A stretch of DNA of 48,795 bases from UMGS1781 sp045650705 (GTDB lineage: Bacteria; Bacillota; Clostridia; TANB77; CAG-508): positions 1 through 48,795 of the forward strand of contig JAZRRK010000059.1 of NCBI GenBank assembly GCA_045650705.1, read 5' to 3'. The notes under the pieces are model-generated. The model did no database searches and was not told the origin of the DNA. It was given only the letters and a program-made list of their open reading frames with translations. The translations under genes were made by a program, and so were the position numbers. Shown here piece by piece: positions 1 through 8,136 of the stretch. Positions within the stretch are counted from its first letter, which is position 1. Every line of letters starts with the position of its first letter.

Positions 1-152
1 AAAAAGAATTTAATTATTTTAAATTAGAATTTAATGATGAGTTAATAAAAGAATTTGAAAATATGCAAAACAAATATGTTTTAAATGATAAATATAAAGT
101 TAGCATAGATGAAGTAAAAAATGTTTTGAAAGATATATATAATAGAATGTGA
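1..152 (+). CDS. 3' end of an unidentified protein (partial)
   Basis: An open frame (codons starting at position 3) runs from the window edge to a TGA at 150-152. It encodes about 49 residues rich in Lys, Glu, Asn and Phe, with no motif I recognise. The charged amphipathic character suggests a soluble or coiled protein. Composition matches the accessory genes that follow, so it probably belongs to the same mobile region. No function can be assigned. Confidence 0.5.
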   Translation, partial: KEFNYFKLEFNDELIKEFENMQNKYVLNDKYKVSIDEVKNVLKDIYNRM

Positions 153-257
153 TAAAAATAAAATTTTATAGGCTAAAAAGGGATGGATGATTTGTTGAAA
201 TTATCTGTCTTTTATTATATAATCAAATTAATAGAAAATTATTGATAGGAGGTTAGT

Positions 258-881
258 ATGACTATCGATATTAATGATTGTGATATAAATAATGACTATT
301 TTCACTTTACGAATAAAGCAAATGTAAATAGTATATTAAATAATGGACTAATACCAACAATTGGAACAGCAAGTAAATTAGTGGATGATAGACCTAATGT
401 TTCAGTTTCAAGAGGTGGAAAAGGCATTATGGGAATTATAAATTCTTTTATATTTAAGTTCTCAGGACTTAAAGCATCTGAAATACCAGAAGAATATAAA
501 AAATATTTTCAAGAAGTATCAGATTTTGAAGCAGATACTATAATTAGTAAAGATGATGCGTGTAAAGCAATGGCGAGAAAATTAAAAGATGAAGTTTATT
601 TTAGAGTAGAACTAGGAGAAGAAGAACTTAAACAAGCTAAAGTTGGTGTAATGACAGAATATGATATAAATTTACCAATGGCGATAGATAGTTCTAAGGT
701 TGATATTATAACAGATTCTAATAATAAGGTTTTGAGTGCATATGATGTTGCAATGAATGTTTATGAGAGAGCAAAGAATATAGATGTTATTAGAAATAGA
801 CATGGAGATTTTTTCCATATGTTTGAAATGAGAGAACAGAATGTGGCTAAAGAGCATAATCCAGATGAGGGAGAAAGATAA
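258..881 (+). CDS. Unknown accessory protein, possibly ADP-ribosyltransferase-like
   Basis: 207 residues, ATG preceded by a strong AGGAGG. Residues about 15-35 contain a Tyr-Phe-His-Phe-Thr stretch followed by a helix ending Asn-Asn-Gly-Leu-Ile-Pro. This resembles the H-x-T ... ILxxGL opening of DarT/KptA-like ADP-ribosyltransferase folds. A second basic-aromatic region ends RHGDFFHMFE near residue 190. There is no signal peptide or membrane segment. The resemblance is by eye only, so the family assignment is an inference. It lies upstream of another unknown gene (977-2474) in what looks like an effector or toxin cargo region. It contains no CGG codon. Confidence 0.6.
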   Translation: MTIDINDCDINNDYFHFTNKANVNSILNNGLIPTIGTASKLVDDRPNVSVSRGGKGIMGIINSFIFKFSGLKASEIPEEYKKYFQEVSDFEADTIISKDDACKAMARKLKDEVYFRVELGEEELKQAKVGVMTEYDINLPMAIDSSKVDIITDSNNKVLSAYDVAMNVYERAKNIDVIRNRHGDFFHMFEMREQNVAKEHNPDEGER

Positions 882-976
882 ATATTAAAAGTTGAAGAGT
901 TAAAAAATCGAAAGATTAGAATTTAGAAATAAAGAGAATAAAAAAATTGGATTGGAGTAAAAAATAGGATATAAAC

Positions 977-2474
977 ATGGGAATAAAAGAATGGATTATT
1001 AAAAAATTAGAAAAGGATGTTGAGGCAACAGCAGGTCATATTAATTTAGAAGAGTTAAATGAAGAAGAAAGAAACAAATGCTTTGTTCAGTTTGGCGAAG
1101 GTGATGAAAATTTAACATCATTTTTAAAAACAGCATATGATCACGGAGCACCAAGTATATTTTGTTGTTCAGGACATGGAACTAGAAGTGCATATGTTGT
1201 GTTGAAAGTTACAGATGATAATATAGAATTATTAAGAAAAGTAGGTAGAGTTTTATCAAAAACAGGAGTTTCTACCAATTTTGAGAATAATCATTCAAGA
1301 GGATTAACAGTCCATTATACATCAATGAAAAGTGCTTCCACTAATTGGTTAGATTTAGCAGATAGAGTTATGAATGAACCTGAATTGTTTGATGATAGTA
1401 ACCCAGAAATTTATTATCATGAAGAAATATTTGATTCTTATAAACCTTTTGGTTATGATTTTAAGAAAAAATTATTAAATTACCTAAGAGGTACTAGAAA
1501 GGAATTACCTACTCGGTAATCAAGTGGGAACTGAGAATAAGCAAAGTGCTTCGTGGGAATTAAGCGAGGAAGAAAAGAAAAAAATAAATCAAAGGAAAAC
1601 ACCACAAGCAAACAATTATACATATAAAGAAAAAATAGATTTACTTACAATAGAATATTCAAAACAATTAGAGAATTATAGTAAAGAGACTATTGATAAA
1701 GCATTAGAGTTTCTTCAAAGAAGAAGAGAAAATCACGGAAGTAACAATGATGATATTGAAATCAATGATGAAGTAAAAGAAGTTTTTGGTTTAATGAAAG
1801 AATATTGTGAAACAATAAAGAAAATATTTGTAGACAATAATATTGATATTACACATATAACCTCAGTTTCTCCGCAAGAACTAGAAGGTGGAATAATTAG
1901 AAAATCAATAAATAGACCTAATAATTATGAAACGGAAAGAGTAGATGCAGTATTTGCATCGTCTAGTCCAATTAATGGTAATAATCCATATATTGCACGA
2001 AACAATTCAGGGATGATAAGGTTAGGAGAATCAACTTATATATATGGTGGTGATAATATAGAGGTAGTGTCAGATGAAGCTGGGAAGAAACATGCAATGT
2101 TAAGAAAACCTAATTTTATTTATTACATTAATCCTGAAAACTTTAATCCAGTATGTAATTTAACAATAAGTCCATATACTCATAAACCAACTTTTGAATT
2201 TTCTGAAGAATGGATTTCGAGTACAGAAATTGATATATCTAATCCAAATCAAGTTAAAAAAGTTGAAGAAGTAAAAGATGTAACGAAATTATTAGAACAT
2301 TATACTATTTTATGTGATGTGAATAGTCAAGGAATAGGTGTAAAAGCTATACAAACAAAAAATAGACAAAAAGCATTAGAAATAATTAAAGAAAATATTG
2401 AAGAAGGTAGTATACGAAACATAAATGAAGAAACAGGAATAAATGTTATACAAATTTCAGGACAAGATAGATAA
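977..2474 (+). CDS. Unknown 498-aa two-part protein read through a +1 frameshift at CGG
   Basis: The first frame (977-1519, 180 codons) ends ELPT-CGG-TAA. Skipping the C of CGG at 1514 gives GGT AAT CAA and joins, without a stop, the frame that runs to 2474. That second frame has only a weak GTG (1524) with no well-placed ribosome binding site, so one fused 498-residue protein is the better model. The N-terminal part has a PSIFCCSGHG motif near residue 60. The middle (about 200-260) is charged and helical. The C-terminal half has VFASSSPING and FEFSEEWISS stretches that loosely recall ADP-ribosyltransferase-type toxins. No function can be assigned. The two-gene alternative is possible but poorly supported. 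Confidence 0.65.
1514..1516 (+). other. CGG +1 frameshift site 1
   Basis: Codon 180 of the 977 frame, context CCT ACT CGG TAA. A +1 step reads GGT (Gly) and avoids the immediately following TAA. The shifted frame stays open for 319 further codons. Confidence 0.7.
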
Positions 2475-2497
2475 ATTTGTAAAAGGTGAGTTTAAAT

Positions 2498-3250
2498 ATG
2501 GAAATATTAGAATTTGGAAACAAAGAAAATAAAAAGATTATATTAATACACGGATTTCAAAGTCCTTATCAAGTATGGGATGAGTACATAGAATATTATA
2601 AAAGTGATTACCATATTATAGTTCCAATATTACCGGGACACAATCCTAAAAAGAAAGAAGAGTTTATATCTTTTAAAGAGTGTGCAAAGGAAATAGAAGA
2701 TTATTATATTTCTAACTATGGTAATGATGTATATGCTATTTTCGGAATGTCAATGGGTGGTGTATTAACAGCAACTATATGGGAAAATAAGAGATTAAAT
2801 ATAGAAAAAGTGATTTTTGATGGTTCTCCACTTGTATTAATTAATAGTTTTATAAAAAAGTTTATGCTTAGATTTTATATTGATATAACTCATAAATCTA
2901 AGCAAAGAGAACAAAGAACATTAGAACAAGCAGTAAACAATATTATTACAAAAGATAAACTTAAGTATTTATTGAAAGTGTTAGATAATATGTCAGATAC
3001 TATAATTACAAATTATATAAACGATATAGGAAAATTTAAATTAGCAGAGAATATAGATACTAAAAATACTAAAGTTTATTATTATCACGGAACAAAAACA
3101 AATGAAATGTTGGCAAAGAAGACAGCAAAATATATTAAAAAATATTATCCTAATTCAAATGTTATATGTTTTAATGGAAAAGGACATTGTGAAAATTCAT
3201 TATTGAATCCAAATGAGATGATAAAAGAATTAGATAAGATATTGAAATAA
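2498..3250 (+). CDS. Alpha/beta hydrolase
   Basis: 250 residues. The ATG at 2498 is chosen over the in-frame GTG at 2486 because AAAGGTGAG ends seven bases before it. It shows the alpha/beta hydrolase layout: a strand followed by LIHGF (oxyanion loop) at about residue 20, the nucleophile elbow FGMSMGG near 85, and a C-terminal GKGHCENS that supplies the catalytic His. It is cytoplasmic, with no signal peptide. The substrate is unknown; esterase, lipase or small-ester hydrolysis are family options. It follows the unknown 977-2474 gene by 23 bases and may be cotranscribed with it as accessory cargo. Confidence 0.85.
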   Translation: MEILEFGNKENKKIILIHGFQSPYQVWDEYIEYYKSDYHIIVPILPGHNPKKKEEFISFKECAKEIEDYYISNYGNDVYAIFGMSMGGVLTATIWENKRLNIEKVIFDGSPLVLINSFIKKFMLRFYIDITHKSKQREQRTLEQAVNNIITKDKLKYLLKVLDNMSDTIITNYINDIGKFKLAENIDTKNTKVYYYHGTKTNEMLAKKTAKYIKKYYPNSNVICFNGKGHCENSLLNPNEMIKELDKILK

Positions 3251-3331
3251 TTTGTATGCAGAATCAATATTAAAAAAAACAATACAAATTAATAGTATTA
3301 AGAAATAAAACTTTGAAAGGAAGAATGTTAT

Positions 3332-3943
3332 ATGAATTTATTTATAAATATTTTATTAAGTTCTATTATACAGATTGTTTTTATAGGTATTATACCTTTT
3401 ATATGGTGGTTAGTAACAAAAAGAAAGCAAGAGAGTTTTTTCAATTGGATAGGTTTGAAAAAAATAAAGTCAGAACAATTAAAACAGATTATTCGTAAGA
3501 CACTTATAGTAATAATAGCATTTTTATTATTATCAATATATATGATATTTATTACAAAAGATATTTCTACAGCGACATCTCAATTTAATGGATTAGGATT
3601 AAAAGGATTGATGTCGGCAATAATATATTCTTTTGTTCAAACTTCATTTACAGAAGAAATATTTTTTAGAGGTTTCATATTAAAAAGAATAAAAAACAAA
3701 TTTGGTTTTACAACTGCAAATATAATTCAAAGTATTTTATTTGCATTATTGCATTGTGCTATGTTTTTTGCATTGACAAACATATTTAATGTTATATTAA
3801 TAACTCTATTTACAGGTTTAATTGCATTAGAAATGGGATATATAAATGAAAAAGAATCAGAAGGTTCACTATATCCTAGTTGGTGTATACATGGAGTGGC
3901 AAACTTTTTTTCAAGCATTGTAGAAATATTTAATATTATATAA
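3332..3943 (+). CDS. CPBP family intramembrane glutamic endopeptidase (Abi-type)
   Basis: 203 residues with about six hydrophobic segments. The family signature is present: EEIFFRG (EExxxR, residues about 109-115), a second motif around LFALLHC (conserved His), and the C-terminal SWCIHGVANFF (His-x3-Asn). These residues form the catalytic site of CAAX protease/bacteriocin-processing (CPBP) membrane enzymes. The start is the ATG after AAAGGAAG, 15 bases upstream. In Firmicutes these proteins often give bacteriocin self-immunity or process membrane proteins. It is followed after 16 bases by a small membrane protein and is probably cotranscribed with it. Confidence 0.85.
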   Translation: MNLFINILLSSIIQIVFIGIIPFIWWLVTKRKQESFFNWIGLKKIKSEQLKQIIRKTLIVIIAFLLLSIYMIFITKDISTATSQFNGLGLKGLMSAIIYSFVQTSFTEEIFFRGFILKRIKNKFGFTTANIIQSILFALLHCAMFFALTNIFNVILITLFTGLIALEMGYINEKESEGSLYPSWCIHGVANFFSSIVEIFNII

Positions 3944-3959
3944 ATTATAGGAGGATAAA

Positions 3960-4154
3960 ATGTTAGTAACAGGAATAATAGTAACTATTGTTGCTCTTGG
4001 AATGTCAATATTTCCACATTTTTTTGCAAAATTAAAAAGTCCAAGAATACCAGAAAAATTATTAAAAAGTGAAAAAATTATTACTATATTAAGAATTTGG
4101 GGATTATTATTTGTGGGTGTTGGAATAGCATTAATAGTAATATCTCTAAAATAA
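3960..4154 (+). CDS. Small two-helix membrane protein
   Basis: 64 residues with a strong TAGGAGGA ribosome binding site eight bases upstream of ATG. Two hydrophobic segments (residues about 2-20 and 42-62) flank a basic Lys/Pro-rich loop, giving a hairpin membrane topology. No enzyme motif is present. It is tightly linked to the CPBP protease gene (16-base gap), which suggests a shared role such as an accessory or immunity peptide. This is inferred from position only. Confidence 0.7.
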   Translation: MLVTGIIVTIVALGMSIFPHFFAKLKSPRIPEKLLKSEKIITILRIWGLLFVGVGIALIVISLK

Positions 4155-4249
4155 GTATTTATAACTATAATAATGATACTTTGTAAGAATTTTTTAGTGG
4201 TTTAATTAAGTATGCTACGATAAGTAGCAGTGATGTAAAGTAAAGTTGC

Positions 4250-4279
4250 TAGTATAGTGAGATAAAAAATTGTATACTA
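4250..4279. promoter_or_regulatory. Inverted repeat upstream of XRE gene, possible operator
   Basis: TAGTATA at 4250-4256 and its exact complement TATACTA at 4273-4279 lie just upstream of the XRE regulator gene at 4304. A second small dyad (GCTAC/GTAGC) lies at 4214-4228. These may be autoregulatory sites. No clear 17-bp-spaced promoter could be fixed here. Confidence 0.3.
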
Positions 4280-4303
4280 AAGACAAGAAAGGAAGTGGTT
4301 TAA

Positions 4304-4876
4304 ATGACACTAGGAGAAAAATTAAAAGAAATAAGAAAAAAATTTGGATTATCACAAGAACAATTAGCAGAGATTATGAATGTATCAAGACAAGCTATAA
4401 CAAAATGGGAGAATGATACTGGTATACCAGACACAAGTAATTTGCAAATTCTTGCACAAACATTTGGCATTACTATTGATTACTTATTAAGCAATGAAAA
4501 TGAATTACCACTATTAGTTATGAGAAAGAAATTGGATAAGGATAAATATGAAAGTAGAATTAAATCTTATGCAGAAATACTAAAAGAGTATTATCCTGAT
4601 CCTTGGGAAGTATATAGCTTAATTAGAAACAAGAAAATGACTAAACTAGAATGGATATTTGATTTTTTTGTTGGTGCAGGAACAGTTGAGTTAGCAGACT
4701 CATTAAACGATTTGTCTCCATATTATTTAGTAAAAAAAGATAATTTAAAAATGCTAGTAAATATTAAAGATTGGATATTAGAAGTTCAAGAATTACCTAG
4801 TAATGTAAATGAGAAAAAGTTCCAAGTAGGAAAAAATAAATTTATAAAAGTAAATAAAAAAATAGATTTAAAATAA
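4304..4876 (+). CDS. XRE family transcriptional regulator with C-terminal extension
   Basis: 190 residues. The N-terminal Cro/C1-type helix-turn-helix (residues about 1-65) has GLSQEQLAEIMNVSRQAITK followed by WENDTGIPD and ends IDYLLSNE, the usual layout of Clostridia XRE regulators. The remaining 120 residues form an uncharacterised mixed alpha/beta sensor or dimerisation region with KYESRIKSYAEILKEYY. The start is the ATG after AAAGGAAG. It has its own terminator and is probably a monocistronic regulator controlling itself or the flanking CPBP and membrane genes. Confidence 0.9.
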   Translation: MTLGEKLKEIRKKFGLSQEQLAEIMNVSRQAITKWENDTGIPDTSNLQILAQTFGITIDYLLSNENELPLLVMRKKLDKDKYESRIKSYAEILKEYYPDPWEVYSLIRNKKMTKLEWIFDFFVGAGTVELADSLNDLSPYYLVKKDNLKMLVNIKDWILEVQELPSNVNEKKFQVGKNKFIKVNKKIDLK

Positions 4877-4886
4877 ATTACTAAGA

Positions 4887-4912
4887 CTGATTTTAAATAA
4901 TCAGCCTTTTAT
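4887..4912 (+). terminator. Rho-independent terminator after XRE gene
   Basis: CTGATT (4887-4892) pairs with AATCAG (4899-4904) and is followed by a T-rich run. It separates the XRE gene from the next promoter. Confidence 0.6.
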
Positions 4913-4966
4913 TTTTGTGTTATTCTAACAACAATATAGCTATTTATGTAAATTTAGAAAAAGGTG

Positions 4967-5021
4967 TTGACAAGTAAACTTGGCAGTGTTATAATAAAAA
5001 TATGACAAGTATACTTGTCAT
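4967..5021 (+). promoter_or_regulatory. Consensus promoter with two matching operators
   Basis: TTGACA (4967-4972), a 17-base spacer and TATAAT (4990-4995) form a perfect sigma-A promoter. An 18-bp near-palindrome (4968-4985, TGACAAGTAAACTTGGCA) overlaps the -35 region and spacer. A perfect 20-bp palindrome, ATGACAAGTATACTTGTCAT (5002-5021), lies just downstream of the -10. The two centres are 35 bp apart. This is the classic layout for cooperative repression, most simply by the XRE protein encoded at 5376 in the same operon. Confidence 0.85.
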
Positions 5022-5039
5022 AAGAGGAGGAAATAAAAT

Positions 5040-5357
5040 ATGAATAAAGAAGAGATTTTAGAAAAAAGTCGTAATGAAAATGAAGGCAAAAAAGATGAAC
5101 GAGAAAACGCAGCATACGGAGAAGCTTCAAAGGTAGAAACATTAACAGGAGAGTTTATATGCTTAATACTTGTATTAATTGGTAAATATATGAATATTCC
5201 TAAAGTTGCATTTACAGCTTTAATAGTATATTTTGCGATGGTTGGAAGTAGTAGAATATCTTTATATATACAATTAAAAGAAAAATCTTTTTTGGTGAGA
5301 GGAATTATTAGTATTATTATAACAATTGCCTTCAGTGTAGCATTTATATTCGTATAG
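5040..5357 (+). CDS. DUF6442-type membrane protein
   Basis: 105 residues with a strong AGGAGGA ribosome binding site. The N-terminal 45 residues are highly charged (Lys/Glu/Arg). Three hydrophobic segments follow (about 37-55, 57-74 and 86-104). Small proteins of this build occur in Clostridia and Lachnospiraceae next to short XRE regulators, and I recall the family as DUF6442, though the label is from memory. It is the first gene of an operon driven by the promoter at 4967-4995 and is followed 18 bases later by an XRE regulator. The pairing suggests an autoregulated membrane sensor or stress unit. Confidence 0.75.
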   Translation: MNKEEILEKSRNENEGKKDERENAAYGEASKVETLTGEFICLILVLIGKYMNIPKVAFTALIVYFAMVGSSRISLYIQLKEKSFLVRGIISIIITIAFSVAFIFV

Positions 5358-5375
5358 TAAAGGATGTGCTTAAAT

Positions 5376-5582
5376 ATGAATGATAAACTTATATTAAAAA
5401 ATAATATTAAAAATATTAGAAACAAAAAAAAGTTATCTCAACAGCAATTAGCGGATATGGTAGGTGTATCAAGAAATACCATTAGTTCAATAGAAACGGG
5501 ACAGTTTAATCCGACTGCCAAATTAGCATTGATATTATGCGTTGCGTTAGAAACAAAATTTGAAGAAATGTTTTATTTTTAA
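5376..5582 (+). CDS. Short XRE family repressor
   Basis: 68 residues, essentially one helix-turn-helix: KKLSQQQLADMVGVSRNTIS then SIETGQFNP, ending FEEMFYF. This is the typical length of the yozG/Cro-like group. The ATG at 5376 is preferred over the one at 5364 because AAAGGATG lies about nine bases before it. It is second in the operon after the membrane protein and is the best candidate to bind the twin dyads at 4968-4985 and 5002-5021 as an autorepressor. Confidence 0.9.
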   Translation: MNDKLILKNNIKNIRNKKKLSQQQLADMVGVSRNTISSIETGQFNPTAKLALILCVALETKFEEMFYF

Positions 5583-6215
5583 CCTATAAAATATTAAGCG
5601 AATTACAAGAATTATTAATAGTTATTACTATTTTAAAATTCTGAAATTTGTTTTTTTAATTGTTTTTATAAAAACAAAGGAGAAAATAAAAATACTACAA
5701 ATGAAAGAATAATTTTATATTTTTCCCCAAAGGGGAATTTAATTTAAATATTGCTATAAAAGCTATAAAAAGCAGATATTTCTAAGCGAAAAACTAAAAA
5801 ACACAGAAAATACTATGCTAGTAAGTTCTGTGTTTTTTCTGTACTTTTTATATAAATACAGAACACTAGAAAACTTGTTTTTCTATGCATATCAGAGATA
5901 CATTCTGTATCTCTATCCTGCCTTTAGCAAAAATATAAAAAAGGAATATCAATATATTAAAAATAAATAAATTTTTTTATAAGCTATAACATCATAGCTT
6001 ATTTTTTTGGAGAAATTTTTCACTTTTTTCAAAAAAATTAAAAATTTTTTAACTTTTTTTCAAAAAATTGCACATTTTGCTAAAAAATTCCCGTTCTTAT
6101 ATATAGGGGGACTAAAAAGCACATTGACAAATACACTTATTTAAGTGTCATAACAAGCCATTTTCTTTAATATTCTGTTATTAGATAAAATTAATTTAAA
6201 ATCAGAGAGGATTTG
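5583..6215. other. 633-bp noncoding region rich in perfect hairpins
   Basis: No gene is apparent. The region carries TTCCCC/GGGGAA around 5723-5737, ACACAGAA/TTCTGTGT at 5801-5833 followed by a T-rich stretch, AGAGATACA/TGTATCTCT (9-bp stem, 3-base loop) at 5894-5914, and the terminator hairpin at 5979-6008. A TTGACA at 6124-6129 leads into a dyad, ACACTTATTTAAGTGT (6132-6147). The order of hairpins suggests a transcribed leader or attenuator upstream of the recombinase module, or transfer/attachment DNA of the element. No relaxase is present to support an oriT. Confidence 0.5.
5979..6008 (+). terminator. Rho-independent terminator in recombinase leader
   Basis: ATAAGCTAT (5979-5987), loop AACATC, ATAGCTTAT (5994-6002), then a run of T. 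The perfect 9-bp stem and T-tract make this the clearest terminator of the noncoding region. Confidence 0.7.
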
Positions 6216-6224
6216 ATGTGATTA

Positions 6225-6370
6225 TGAGTGAAGTTAAGAAAACAACAAAAGAAAATAAATTAGAATTTAATACATATTGTTTTTTTACAGAAGAAGAGAA
6301 AGATATAAGCCAAACAATAGGATTAATATTTAAAGATTATATAGAAAGTTTAAAAATTAAAGCAAAGTAA
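6225..6370 (+). pseudogene. Small frameshifted ORF upstream of recombinase A
   Basis: An ATG (6225) after AGAGAGG starts MSEVKK and then hits TAG at 6261. Moving back one base near AAGAAA (about 6239) opens a frame that encodes TTKENKLEFNTYCFF and ends EYIESLKIKAK-like residues to TAA at 6370, giving about 48 residues in total. Small acidic proteins directly upstream of large serine recombinases are common in Firmicute elements; compare 36675-36794 beside recombinase B. This break is not at CGG, so it is either decay or a -1 slip. It may not be a gene. Confidence 0.35.
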
Positions 6371-6445
6371 TTATTCAAAATGTTTGCAAAATTATTTTGA
6401 GCACGTTACAATTATTGTAGTAGATGATTACGGATAGGAGGTCAG

Positions 6446-8112
6446 ATGCTGGATTTAAGAAGCCAAAACTTTAAAGTACGGAATGTATATAAGACTATCT
6501 AGAGAAGATGGCGACAAACAAGAAAGCGAAAGTATCGGTAATCAAAGAAAAATTTTGCAAAGATATATAAAGGAAAACAACTTAACCTTAATTAAGGAAT
6601 ATGTTGATGATGGTGTATCAGGAACAACTTTTGACAGACCTGGATTTAAAGAAATGATAAGTGATATCGAAAATAAGAACATTGATATGGTTATAACAAA
6701 AGACTTATCAAGATTAGGAAGGGACTACATAACAGTAGGAGAATATACAGAAAAATATTTTCCAAGTAACAATATTAGATATGTTGCTTTAAATGATGGA
6801 ATAGATACATATATAGATAGCACAAATAACGATATAACGCCTTTTAAAGCAATTATGAATGATATGTATGCTAAAGATATTTCTAAAAAAATTAGAAGTG
6901 TTTTTAAGGAAAAACAGAAGAATGGAGAGTATATGTGTAGCATTCCAGCTTATGGTTATAAAAGACATCCAACTATTAAGAACAAACTAATAATTGATGA
7001 ACAAGTAAGAAATGTAGTTGAGAAAATTTTCGATATGTATGTAAATGGACATGGTAGTGTTGATATAGTGAATTTTCTAAATTTAAATAAATATTTATCT
7101 CCATCAGGTTATAGAAAAACAGGAATAATACAAGATGAGAATAAAACAGGATATAATTGGAATGAAATAACTTTATGCAGTATGTTAAGAAACGAAGTAT
7201 ATTGTCGGAAACACAGTACAAAATAAAAAGTCAGTTGTTTCATACAAAGTTAAAAAATTAAGAACTGTTGACAAAGAAAATCATATAAGAGTAAATGACA
7301 CACATGATCCAATTATTGATAAAGATGTATTTGAAAAAGTACAATGTATTATTGAAAAAAGAGGAGCTAACACCAAATTAAAACATGAATATTTATTAAG
7401 GGGATTACTTTATTGTTATCATTGCAAAAGAAAACTGCAAATAGTGCTTAAAAAGAACTCTAAAAGACAGGCAAAACCACATCCGTATATAGTCTGTAGT
7501 GATTATAAAGAAAGAGGATGTTATCCTCAAAATATGAACTACGATAAATTTGAAAGTCATATACTTTATGTTATAAAAAAGATATGTCAAATATACGCAG
7601 ATAAAGAAATTTTCTATTCAATTTATGAAAAATATCAAAACAAAACACTTGATATTAGACAAGGATATTTAAATAAAATAGAGCAAATTGATAAGGCTAT
7701 ATTTGAAATAAACAATAATTTAGACAAGATGTATATGGATAAATTAAAAGGGGTTCTGCAGGAAGAAGATTATATTAGAGTTTCACAAAAATTTAATTTT
7801 GAAAGAACAAAATTAAATGAACAAAAGAAAGAATTAGAACAAAAAATTAACCAAGCAGAGCTAAGATTAGAAACAAAAAATACTACAAAAGAAGAAAAAG
7901 AATTAGATAATTTAATAGAAGAATTTTTGAAGTTAGAAAAGATAGATAAGATTTATTTATATCGATTAATAAACAAAATTGAAATTGATAAAGATAAAAA
8001 TATATACATATATTTTAACTTTTCAAAATTAAATTCTATTAATGAAAATCTGGATGAATTCATAAAAATTGAAGAAATAATCAATGAAGAACAAAAACGC
8101 AAAGTCGTGTAA
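6446..8112 (+). CDS. Large serine recombinase A, read through two CGG +1 frameshifts
   Basis: Site-specific recombinase that integrates and excises the element. The ATG at 6446 (AGGAGG upstream) starts MLDLRSQNFKV, then CGG at 6479. A +1 step continues GMYIRLSRED, which contains the catalytic Ser of the resolvase domain, with ITKDLSRLGRDYI following. At 7206 NEVYC-CGG shifts +1 to GNTVQNKK. The zinc region has LLYCYHCKRKL and a later Cys pair, then a coiled coil (about 380-500). The assembled product is 554 residues, normal for large serine recombinases. Without the shifts it would be three fragments. Decay is possible, but both breaks are identical in kind and no other stop interrupts the frame. 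Confidence 0.85.
6479..6481 (+). other. CGG +1 frameshift site 2
   Basis: Codon 12 of recombinase A, context AAA GTA CGG AAT. The +1 step gives KV-GMYIRLS, restoring the family start (typically KVG-Y-RLSRED). Confidence 0.75.
7206..7208 (+). other. CGG +1 frameshift site 3
   Basis: Context TAT TGT CGG AAA. The +1 step turns EVYC-RKHSTK-stop into EVYC-GNTVQNK, matching EVYIGNTV at the same place in recombinase B. Confidence 0.8.
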
Positions 8113-8136
8113 TATCAATAATTACAAGACTTTGCG
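8098..8136. repeat. 16-bp inverted repeat at element end
   Basis: Arms 8098-8113 and 8121-8136 (CGCAAAGTCGTGTAAT and its complement with one mismatch) surround a 7-base loop that begins just after the recombinase stop codon. It may stop transcription from both sides or mark the element terminus. The M14 frame ends inside the right arm. Confidence 0.6.

Noticed and set aside
1524..2474. Independent gene starting at GTG 1524
   Set aside because: No suitably spaced ribosome binding site, and the frame is open upstream through the CGG junction.
3313..3498. 61-aa frame overlapping the CPBP protease start
   Set aside because: It is an alternate frame of the protease gene without its own binding site; the protease motifs fix the true frame.
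6061..6120. oriT-like sequence around the CCCG ... GGGGG stretch
   Set aside because: No relaxase or mobilisation gene is present in the window and the dyad is weak, so the call cannot be supported.
6446..8112. Calling recombinases A and B plain pseudogenes
   Set aside because: All four breaks are a single extra C in CGG, no other stop or indel occurs in more than 1000 codons, and three further genes show the same pattern. Random decay is less likely than a systematic frameshift.
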